Below are positions 34,601 through 40,478 of a stretch of DNA of 40,478 nt, one piece after another. The position numbers and the translations under genes are program-made. Under the pieces are notes generated by a model. It saw nothing but the letters and a program-made list of their open reading frames with translations. It was not told the origin of the DNA and did not search any database. Each line of letters begins with the position of its first letter. The first letter of the stretch is position 1. Source of the stretch: Kiritimatiellia bacterium (GTDB lineage Bacteria > Verrucomicrobiota > Kiritimatiellia > RFP12 > UBA1067); NCBI GenBank assembly GCA_017450695.1, contig JAFSTA010000231.1, forward strand, positions 1 to 40,478, in the 5' to 3' direction.

Positions 34601-35833
34601 AAGGTGTTGACCTACCGTGCCGCGGACGGTGCCTCGCTGCGGCTAACGGGCGCGAACGCGCTGACGCTTGTGGCGAAGGGCGCGATCACCGTCCCGGCCG
34701 GCAACACGCTGATTCTGGACGTGCCGCTCACCTTGGGCGGCGAGGTTCTCAAGAAAGGCGGAGGCAAGCTGGTCGTCAACGGCGGCATATCCACTCCCGG
34801 CGGATCGGATATCTATTGGCTGACTACGCAGAAAGGCGAGGTCGTGGTGAACAGTCCCGTCAGCCTGTGCCGTCTGCGCTCGGAAGATCCGGAACGCCTC
34901 ACCATGCCTGCGGTGACGCTCGGCGCGGATGCGCTCGTAAGCAACAGCGTAGCCATCAACGCGGGGTGGGTGAACGGATGCGGCGAAATCGTCCAGAACG
35001 GCGGCGAGGTCAGCCTGAACCCGCCGACGCTAGGGTTCGCGAACGGCGGATACTGGGCGTTGTCCCACTCGGCAAACTGCTACGGGCGCTATACGCTGAA
35101 CGACGGCAAGTTTATCCTTCCGGCCACGGGCGAAGGTAGGCCTGCGCACTCCTCGGCAACGGCGGACTTCATCCAGAACGGCGGTCTCTTCTCGGTGACC
35201 CGGTTTGCCATGTACGCTACGGAGCCGTCCACCTACACGCTGAACGGCGGAACGCTGGAAATCGGAGAGTACTGGTCGGGGGACGCCGCCCATTCGGGCG
35301 CGGTTTCGCTCAACGGCGGAACAGTTCTCTCCAAGGCGGACGAAGCGATTTTCCGGCAGGCGATCGACATTGAGCTGGGCGGCGACGTGACTTTTACGCA
35401 GGTCACCGAACAGGTATCGGCCACATTGTCTTCGCCGATTGCCGGCGCGGGGACGATCCGTCAGGCAGGTCCCGGTACCCTGACGCTTGCGGGGTGCCAC
35501 TATTTCACGGGCGCGGTGACGGTAGATGGCGGCACGCTCGGTATCGAAACGCCGACAATCGTGACGAACCTCGCGGCGACGGCCGGATCGCTCCGTTTCG
35601 GCTCAGCCGGACTGTTGAGCGAGGAGGCGACGCTGGACCTCGGTGCGAACGGTACGCTGACGCTCGACGGCGAAGGCGAGACAACCGTCCGGAAACTTTT
35701 CCTGAATGGGATTGAACGGAGGGCGGGGCGGTACAGCGCGACGGACAACAATCCGGGAAACCGCCTTTCCGGAGACGGCGTGCTGATCGTTCTCGAAGGG
35801 AACGAACTCGGCACTATCATTCAGATCCGCTAG
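31607..35833 (+). CDS. Giant secreted autotransporter-associated beta-strand repeat protein
   Basis: This 1408-residue protein has a Sec signal peptide (about 22 residues, ending YRVYA) and AAGGAG before ATG 31607. Almost the whole length is repeated beta-strand-rich Gly/Thr/Asn sequence. It includes PATR-type units such as KTGNGSLTFAGAVTFTG and GPGTLTLAGCHYFTGAV and recurring WSGGGNDGLW / WTGNGDGTSW motifs. No translocator barrel is seen. The C-terminus GTIIQIR resembles the end of the minus-strand protein at 11122. A run of eight G (31653-31660) lies in the signal-peptide codons. As the last gene of the sialidase operon it may be an adhesin or glycan-binding scaffold. Confidence 0.85.
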   Translation: MRTNRMICAMIFLVCWGGYRVYAANYYWSGGGNDGLWTTASNWRTGSATGSVASTYPKSNGDNAFFTSSATVTLDTGSTLTVGSIRLSKNVGTVTLNGTAGSVLTPVKTPKQNESGLVVNQGSKLILNVPISATGRIDKWQTGELEINANLSETASGYALVFGGGTTAIGGDTSVSVPNGMLAVANGGATGSYAELLLRDSARIDANQCKTSVSSGGYDARIVQDGDETQMNIATTLELSTGSGHANLDIYELKRGTLAVTQSLILGAGGSPARFVQSGGAASVSNISANAEGCLVDLSGGTLTIGTATASGEISVPLNLSGTPTLDIPGRYLDLPDETTFAPGTALTKTGEGILRVGHDQVVDGSLTVENGYFLVGTPDGDTVEVRAPLGDHSAWPVTVKSGGFFQLHTINARVTRPLALALEPGGKVRFPQANSKSWNRTAIVAHSLTTNGVALAKGRYTNAATSLGSFLADCLEPASILVPYVWTGNGDGTSWSDGANWEGDAVPPSSSDAAVDFSRAGGKTITLSEEKTVTCIIFNPQGLARNLTIAGTGTIIHACPDYSCGMFIGPGRELTLDVNLVKQDYSTKPAIIGGGNLIVKKNFPGCGQKIGSVYSLDATVTFAGTTSLITSENLKMLSFFTHENQGRSRVVFGNGCSLSCLRVVPSPSGLYPCDEIVQDGAEIEMTDIYVTRHNMFSRSPFSYTLESGTLTLANGVYLGSFLTKDFTRFPGGSFVMNGGVLTLGQFATQRYNNYFYLYGGDIYLKNGFRIAFDSRNLDSPAITNRYPVVLGGARIHSTGDWAGDLEVNMTGKNGATTFDTAGYNAAFNEEVKGTGGLVKTGNGSLTFAGAVTFTGPVTVNGGSVVFDSTATVNGPADFTVNTGSLSFQTVPAAELESIAVPTANDLAVSAAISGLISVKRLVIGGVPQPAGSVAVNGGTVTVSGTSMSVWQGANGGAWSLPANWTGDVPDGATAEVDFGYSTLAVEASISLDADVTLKVLTYRAADGASLRLTGANALTLVAKGAITVPAGNTLILDVPLTLGGEVLKKGGGKLVVNGGISTPGGSDIYWLTTQKGEVVVNSPVSLCRLRSEDPERLTMPAVTLGADALVSNSVAINAGWVNGCGEIVQNGGEVSLNPPTLGFANGGYWALSHSANCYGRYTLNDGKFILPATGEGRPAHSSATADFIQNGGLFSVTRFAMYATEPSTYTLNGGTLEIGEYWSGDAAHSGAVSLNGGTVLSKADEAIFRQAIDIELGGDVTFTQVTEQVSATLSSPIAGAGTIRQAGPGTLTLAGCHYFTGAVTVDGGTLGIETPTIVTNLAATAGSLRFGSAGLLSEEATLDLGANGTLTLDGEGETTVRKLFLNGIERRAGRYSATDNNPGNRLSGDGVLIVLEGNELGTIIQIR

Positions 35834-36580
35834 CGGAAATGACCTTACCAACAAGACCGCCGATGGCGCCCGGTGTCATCCCCTTACCGATAAGTTCACG
35901 GTTCGGTGGTTGGGACAAACGGAACGATTGGCGATTGATTCATTGCGGGCTTTCAGAGCTTTCCATGTCCAATCTCGAAGACCGCTTGCGAAGGATATGC
36001 GACACGCGAGAAGCCTGTTTTGTCTATCGGATTCAGCGTTGAATCCGGTGCCGCCCATTCTTGCACACGATTCCCCGATGCTCAGAACTGAAAACTCGGC
36101 AAACGGCAGGCTCCGTCGCCACAACCGGTCGCGACGGGGCGCGCCCCTCCCGATCCTCCGTGCGCGATACAAACCGACGAATCAGGTGCCATGTTCCTTT
36201 CGGTACCGGGAGTTCGGGAGGCTTGGAGAAGAGCCTCCCTGTCTCCGAAACTCCGAGACTCCCCGTAGCGAAAGCAAGTTCCACCTTGCCAAAGCGGTCG
36301 CGATCCATCCTACGCAGGGCTACGGAGGACAGGCTGGCGCGACCATCAGGACGCGAACCGGCGCGAAAGCGGATTCGGGAGGGACGGGCCTTTCCCCGTC
36401 CGCTGCGTAGCGACGGCGCCCCCGCCGTCGGCTTTCGGGGAAGCGACGCTCTCGCTTCACGGACGAGGGTGGAACAAAAGGGATCCAAGCGATAGACAAG
36501 ATCAACGAGATTCAGGTGTCGCGCGTGTCACATATTCCCTGTCGCGCTCGAAAAAAGTCGCGATTTCTCTCGTTCGTATG
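35834..36580. repeat. Spacer with families F, D, A and a perfect hairpin
   Basis: 35884-35915 is CTTACCGATAAGTTCACGG plus TCGGTGGTTGGG (family F). 36028-36047 is an 8-bp perfect hairpin CGGATTCA-GCGT-TGAATCCG. 36194-36290 is a good family D copy. 36395-36460 is an inverted family A core with a GAAGCGA/TCGCTTC hairpin. No T-tailed terminator follows the surface-protein gene and no coding sequence is convincing. Confidence 0.6.
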
Positions 36581-36583
36581 GGG

Positions 36584-36612
36584 TGGAAAAGAGCGCGGAA
36601 ATTTGGTATGAT
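36584..36612 (+). promoter_or_regulatory. Probable promoter of the cysteine synthase gene
   Basis: TGGAAA (36584-36589) and TATGAT (36607-36612) are spaced by 17 nt. The leader to ATG 36741 is about 120 nt. No T-box or SAM-riboswitch pattern was recognised in it. Confidence 0.4.
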
Positions 36613-36740
36613 AAAGGGCGTTGCGACGATTTCGTGGCGAAGGCTCTGCGTAAGGCAAAGTTACCCTCATGGGCAATCCTGTTCGCTTGGACTGCGGGCC
36701 GTTGAAGCCGTCGCATGGAGTCGAACGGGGAAACGAAGCG

Positions 36741-37673
36741 ATGATTTGCAATACGATATTGGACGCGATGGGACACACGCCTCTGGTGCGGTTGAACCGT
36801 ATGGTGACGCAAGATATGGCAGAGGTGTTGGTGAAGTTCGAAGCGATGAACGTGGGCGGTTCGATTAAAACGCGCACGGCGTTCAACATGATTCGCGACG
36901 CGGAAGCGCGTGGCCTTCTCAAGCCGGATTCGATTATCGTGGAGCCGACAAGCGGCAATCAGGGAATCGGACTCGCGCTGGTCGGTGCGGTCAAAGGATA
37001 CGAAACCGTGATCGTCATGCCGGACAGCGTGAGCGAGGAACGCCGCAAGCTCGTCCAGCATTACGGTGCGAAAGTGGTGCTGGTGCATGATGCGGGAAAC
37101 ATCGGCGATGCGATTGCGGAGTGTTGCGACATCGCGCAGCGGATGGCGAAGGAAAATCCGCGCGTGTTCGTACCCGAACAGTTCTCCAATCCGGCGAATC
37201 CCGCCGCGCATCGCCACGGAACGGCACTTGAGATTATGGAACAGGCGGCAAAGCCGATCCACGGTTTCTGTTCCGGCGTCGGGACAGGTGGCACCCTGAG
37301 TGGGATCGGAGAAGTGCTGAAGGCGCAGAATCCCGGCATTGAAATCTGGGCGGTGGAACCCAAGAACGCGGCGATCCTGGCGGGCGGAACGGTCGGCACG
37401 CACTTGCAGATGGGGATTGGCGACGGCCTGATCCCAGACAATCTGAACACGCAGATCTATTCGCACATCTGCGTGGTCTCCGACGAAGAGGCGCTTGGTT
37501 GCGCACGCGACCTTGCCGCCAAAGAAGGGTTGCTGGCGGGAATTTCCGCCGGCACGAATGTCTTCGCCGCATTAAAACTGGCGAAACGTCTCGGCGCGGG
37601 AAAAACGGTTGTCACCATTCTGCCCGACACCGCCGAACGCTATTTCTCCACCCCGTTATTCGAGGCGCAGTAG
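36741..37673 (+). CDS. cysK: Cysteine synthase A (O-acetylserine sulfhydrylase), PLP-dependent
   Basis: This 310-residue fold-type II PLP enzyme has the HTPLVRLN N-terminus, the PLP lysine in GGSIKTR (usual form GSVKDR), the substrate/phosphate loops PTSGNQG and GTGGTLSG, and LPDTAERYFSTPLF at the end. The family makes cysteine from O-acetylserine and sulfide. The Gln in SGNQG and the Thr after the lysine match a sub-branch common in anaerobic clostridia. Start ATG 36741 fits the usual family length; the longer frame from 36669 adds unrelated residues. GGGGAAACGAAG lies just upstream. No serine acetyltransferase is nearby. Confidence 0.9.
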   Translation: MICNTILDAMGHTPLVRLNRMVTQDMAEVLVKFEAMNVGGSIKTRTAFNMIRDAEARGLLKPDSIIVEPTSGNQGIGLALVGAVKGYETVIVMPDSVSEERRKLVQHYGAKVVLVHDAGNIGDAIAECCDIAQRMAKENPRVFVPEQFSNPANPAAHRHGTALEIMEQAAKPIHGFCSGVGTGGTLSGIGEVLKAQNPGIEIWAVEPKNAAILAGGTVGTHLQMGIGDGLIPDNLNTQIYSHICVVSDEEALGCARDLAAKEGLLAGISAGTNVFAALKLAKRLGAGKTVVTILPDTAERYFSTPLFEAQ

Positions 37674-37738
37674 CATTTGAAATCGGCGGAGACCAGCAGG
37701 AGAGACGATAGGGAAAAAGTTCTGACCGAATTTCTGGA

Positions 37739-38440
37739 TTGGAAATCACGGATACGAAAAAGTTGAAAAAGATCTTGACCGGTGCCGTTTTCGTGGCAAT
37801 CGCCTTGGGGGTCATCGGGTGCAATGATGCGGGCAAGAAAGCTGAGTCACTGGGCATCCTTGGTAGTACGGACGGACCAACCTCAATCTGGATGACAACG
37901 CGCCGGGGTGATACTGCGCTTCCTTTTTGGCTGGAGGACGTTCTGCGAGCGAGTGTGTGCGCCGTCGTTTTTTGCCTGTTGTTTGTTGCGCCTTTCTGGA
38001 TTCTTGTCTCGGGAATCCGACGAAAGAAACGCATGCGTATTGTCGTTGGGGCAATCTGGATTGCTGCGTCATGCGCGTTTGTCGCGTTCGTGGCGGATCA
38101 ATTCAGCACACGCCATGAGCGGATACTGGATCAAGGCAGAATCCTCGACGGGCGCGAATACGTTCTCTTCCAAACCTGTACAGGAGAACCGTATCACATC
38201 ATGCTGTTCATTCGCGATACACAAGGTGAATGGCTGTTCCACTACGTCGATCACGAAGCGTGGCCTTGGCGAAGCGGTGGACATCTGGACTTCTCCGACG
38301 GAAGGGTTCGCGTCTTCCACGGAAAGGAACCGTTCTGCACAGTCGATTCAACCCCTACCCAAGATGGCACCCGGTATCCCGCCGCGACAACAGCGGAAGA
38401 ATTATTCGATTCTTGCAGAAAGCACGAACCATTGCCTTGA
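37739..38440 (+). CDS. Putative lipoprotein/membrane protein with a GILGSTDGPTSI motif
   Basis: There is no ATG at the 5' end. The frame opens after a stop at 37709-37711, and the first usable start is TTG 37739 (other TTGs at 37760 and 37772) without a clear Shine-Dalgarno, so the true start is unsure. The product (up to 233 residues) has a lipoprotein-like signal with VIGC (Cys28). Residues 38-51 (LGILGSTDGPTSIW) resemble the GIIG-x-x-DGPT-x-I motif of the beta subunit of Na+-translocating decarboxylases. Two hydrophobic helices follow (about 69-93 and 99-121), then a soluble C-terminal domain (about 125-233). It follows cysK by 65 nt. The function is unknown. Confidence 0.6.
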   Translation: MEITDTKKLKKILTGAVFVAIALGVIGCNDAGKKAESLGILGSTDGPTSIWMTTRRGDTALPFWLEDVLRASVCAVVFCLLFVAPFWILVSGIRRKKRMRIVVGAIWIAASCAFVAFVADQFSTRHERILDQGRILDGREYVLFQTCTGEPYHIMLFIRDTQGEWLFHYVDHEAWPWRSGGHLDFSDGRVRVFHGKEPFCTVDSTPTQDGTRYPAATTAEELFDSCRKHEPLP

Positions 38441-38490
38441 ACTTCAAAGTTAGCCCGCCGCGCGTTTCCGCGGGGGCATAGAACCGGCCA

Positions 38491-38539
38491 ACCACCGAAC
38501 CACCCAACCGTGAACTTATCGGCAGGGTGGTTCGGTGGT
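38491..38539. terminator. Strong palindrome between convergent genes (possible bidirectional terminator)
   Basis: ACCACCGAACCACCC (38491-38505) and GGGTGGTTCGGTGGT (38525-38539) are a 15-nt perfect inverted repeat around a 19-nt loop. It lies between the convergent genes ending at 38440 and 38558. There is no T-run, so intrinsic termination is uncertain. The arms belong to the GGTTCGGTGG/CCAACC repeat family. Confidence 0.45.
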
Positions 38540-38557
38540 GGGAGAAAGTTATCCTCC

Positions 38558-40006
38558 TCAGCCAAGCGGACGCGCGCTTGCCTTGCCTGGCTTTCCGCGA
38601 CGTGGCGCGGAGACCAGCGGCTTGCCACACTTCCCGAAACAGTTGCGGGGATAGACCTCGATCCGATACTCCTTGTCCTGCGGCAACTCCTCGACGTTGA
38701 AGTAGAAGCGCATCCGTGCAGGCTCGTCCTGCGGGAGCTTGTGGAACGCGGGGGAAAGGAAGCGTTTCACCAACGGCGCGGAATGATCGGTCGGCACGGC
38801 GCGAATCTCGTAATCAAAAGCGCGAATACCGCACGTCGCGGTCGGGAAGTCGCAGATCATCACGATTTCCCAAGTGTCGCCGCGCGTCTCGGTGTTGCGA
38901 GTCAGAATCTGCAGATCCGCCCCGGCTGGGAACTGGGGAACGGGCGTGCGCGCACTGTGCGCCTCGAAGGTATAAGGTTTCCGTTCCTTCGCCATCGGCA
39001 GCGGCACGATCCAGCTCTCTCCCGCCCTTTTCTGGCGGGTGAAATCATGACGTTCCAGTTCCATCCGATCGGGATAGACGGAGACGAAAAATCCTTGCGC
39101 CTCCTCCAAGTTGAAGCGGGCAGGAATCTTCGGCATGGCGCGAACGGATTTTCCGTTCCGCACGTCGCCACCGTTCTCGTACCCGTGCGGAACCGTGGTG
39201 TAGGACATGGAGGGAACGGAGACCGCCGTGTAGGCACCCTGCCAGATCGAGCGGGCGTCGTTGAGCGTCCAGTGCGTATGCCCTGAGAAGGCGACGGCGT
39301 TGGGGAAGGCGGAGAGCGCCGCAGAAACCTTCTTCGCCATGTCACCGCCACCACTGCTGGAGGTCGTTCCCGCTGGTGGCGGGTGCTGGAAGTAGAAGAA
39401 CGGACGGGAGGGATCGAGTCCGGAACCGTTCGCCTTCAGCCAATCATCCGTCCGGTCGAACCCTGGCGTCTTTTCGCGTCCGTACCATTCGGCGCTGATG
39501 AAATCGTAACCGTTCACAGTACGGCGACGGATCGGGGCAAACTCCTCCTGGAAAATAGATTCCCAGCATTGCTTCATGCCCAGACGGATCAACGCCTCGT
39601 CCTCGAAGTAACCGAGCGCGTGCATCTCCATCGTCATGTCGCCGTACCACCATCCTTCATAATCGTGGTTCCCGGTGCAAAAGAGTTTCTGTACGGGATG
39701 ACCGCCAATCCCCTTGTTGTTCGGGAATACGCGGTTCCAGGTCGCCGCCAAATACTCCAGTCCGCTACGCAGTCCCCAGTCTGAGAGGTCACCGCAGATC
39801 ATCACGGCATCCGCCTTACGGTCGCGGAAGGCGCGGAAGGTTCTTTCCAGCAACGCGGTGGATTCCGGTGTCGTGAGATGGATATCCGAAACCACGCCAA
39901 AGGTCAGCGACGGTTTCCCGTCCGCCAACCGAAACGAGGTACAGCCGGTCACCCCGGCAAACGCGGCAGCACCGCCTAGGAACCAGCGCCTTGAAATATC
40001 AGCCAT
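38558..40006 (-). CDS. Tat lipoprotein metallophosphoesterase
   Basis: This 482-residue protein begins with a twin-arginine signal that also has a lipobox (SRRWFLGG ... VTGC, Cys22), so it should be exported folded and lipid-anchored. The catalytic calcineurin-like set is clear: SDIH (Asp41, His43), GDLSD (Asp73), GNHDYEG, FQHPPP and SGHTHW. A C-terminal domain of about 150 residues (from about 330) has a beta-sandwich-like look with no motif I recognise. GGAGAGGAG lies upstream of ATG (position 40006 on the minus strand). Extracytoplasmic phosphatases of this kind scavenge phosphate or act on phospho-glycans or nucleotides; the substrate is unknown. Confidence 0.85.
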   Translation of the reverse strand: MADISRRWFLGGAAAFAGVTGCTSFRLADGKPSLTFGVVSDIHLTTPESTALLERTFRAFRDRKADAVMICGDLSDWGLRSGLEYLAATWNRVFPNNKGIGGHPVQKLFCTGNHDYEGWWYGDMTMEMHALGYFEDEALIRLGMKQCWESIFQEEFAPIRRRTVNGYDFISAEWYGREKTPGFDRTDDWLKANGSGLDPSRPFFYFQHPPPAGTTSSSGGGDMAKKVSAALSAFPNAVAFSGHTHWTLNDARSIWQGAYTAVSVPSMSYTTVPHGYENGGDVRNGKSVRAMPKIPARFNLEEAQGFFVSVYPDRMELERHDFTRQKRAGESWIVPLPMAKERKPYTFEAHSARTPVPQFPAGADLQILTRNTETRGDTWEIVMICDFPTATCGIRAFDYEIRAVPTDHSAPLVKRFLSPAFHKLPQDEPARMRFYFNVEELPQDKEYRIEVYPRNCFGKCGKPLVSAPRRGKPGKASARPLG

Positions 40007-40068
40007 AATAATCTCCTCTCCGATTGTTCAACGCCCCGACGCAACCGCGATTTCGGGGAACGGAGAAA

Positions 40069-40077
40069 AGTATAGCA
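40069..40077 (-). promoter_or_regulatory. Extended -10 promoter of the Tat phosphoesterase
   Basis: On the minus strand TGC-TATACT (hexamer 40074-40069) is an extended -10. The -35 region is weak. The predicted leader is about 55 nt and carries GGAGAGGAG. The same TGCTATA form appears at 27900 and 24306. Confidence 0.5.
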
Positions 40078-40204
40078 AAAGCACAATCAGAATTCACGCA
40101 GTATTTATCCGGCTCTTCAAAGAAGAGAGCATCTGTGTTTTTCACCCATGCGCATTACGTGTGGGTTGGAAACAACCGGCAACGAGGAGGACGTTGTCCC
40201 TCCC

Positions 40205-40313
40205 GTTCTCTGCACCCTCAGCGGTTCTGCGAGGAAACCCAAAAGAGGAATGTAGGTTGAACCCAGATTCCTCGTTTGGGTTCTCACGCAGAGCCGCTGA
40301 GGGCGCAGAGAAC
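40205..40313. repeat. Two facing family C elements forming a 47-bp imperfect inverted repeat
   Basis: 40205-40251 and 40267-40313 are inverted copies of the element GTTCTCTGC-CCCTCAGCGG ... GAGGAAT, separated by 15 nt and matching at most positions. The whole stretch 40080-40478 is non-coding as far as I can see. 40425-40478 is another CTCTGCGTCTCTGCGTG element running off the window. Confidence 0.6.
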
Positions 40314-40478
40314 GCAGAGAAAGGCCCGAAAACAGGAGCATTTTGCAGGTTCGAGCGAAGTTTGGGAAGCGAAAAGAAAGGATCGATTCTTCACCAAATG
40401 GATGAAGCGAAAACCGCGCGGCAAACCGCCACATATTTGCCGAATCTCCGCGTCTCTGCGTCTCTGCGTGAGATAAAC

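Noticed and set aside
36616-36740. SAM or T-box riboswitch before cysK
   Set aside because: I could not find the conserved core of either in the 120-nt leader.

Overview
The window is high-GC bacterial DNA carrying about twenty genes, most of them separated by long spacers full of short palindromic repeats. No rRNA, tRNA or marker protein fixes the taxonomy. Several traits fit a Gram-negative, anaerobic, possibly gut-associated member of the PVC group such as Kiritimatiellota or a related Verrucomicrobiota lineage: Sec, Tat and lipoprotein export signals, two giant beta-strand-repeat surface proteins, a sialidase cluster, stand-alone AAA/DUF4143 ATPases and the dense intergenic repeats. This placement is inference.

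Region 1 (1-7.8 kb) is part of an anti-phage island. It holds the C-terminal end of a helicase-type protein with a DUF3883 domain (cut by the window edge), a DUF1156 adenine methyltransferase overlapping it by 4 bp, and a DUF499 ATPase. These are followed by the broken 3' end of what looks like another methyltransferase, which abuts an intergenic repeat. Region 2 (7.8-15 kb) holds two unrelated stand-alone AAA ATPases, a 47-codon ORF and a giant surface protein on the minus strand. Three copies of one composite repeat module (about 9.24, 10.86 and 14.70 kb) separate these genes.

Region 3 (15-24.2 kb) contains a lipoprotein made of a duplicated amidotransferase-like unit; a tandem class II aldolase followed 6 bp later by a metallophosphoesterase-PHP fusion; and a ketosynthase-like/glycosyltransferase 2/DUF2062 fusion followed by an LpxL-like acyltransferase. 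The last pair recalls aryl-polyene or flexirubin lipid clusters.

Region 4 (24.9-35.8 kb) is the most coherent. Two secreted SGNH esterases, each with its own promoter, precede a tightly packed five-gene operon: AraC regulator, Tat-exported N-acetylneuraminate-lyase-like enzyme, secreted YhcH/NanQ-like protein, secreted five-Asp-box sialidase and a 1408-residue surface protein. Together they suggest that sialic acid is released, de-O-acetylated, anomerised and cleaved outside the cytoplasm. Region 5 (36.6-40 kb) has a cysteine synthase, a small lipoprotein/membrane protein and, convergent to it, a Tat lipoprotein phosphoesterase. A strong palindrome sits between the two convergent genes.

The spacers contain several repeat families. 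A is a 45-nt GC-rich core with a covarying hairpin, 7 copies. B is a set of mini-hairpins separated by CACTTAG-like linkers. C is 'CTCTGCG'-type elements that end in a Shine-Dalgarno-like AGGAAT. D is a ~90-nt element beginning GGGAGTTCGGGAGGC. E is GGTTGGGT-rich tracts. F/G are hairpins flanked by AGCTGAGAA. Promoters called here are by-eye matches to sigma-70 boxes.
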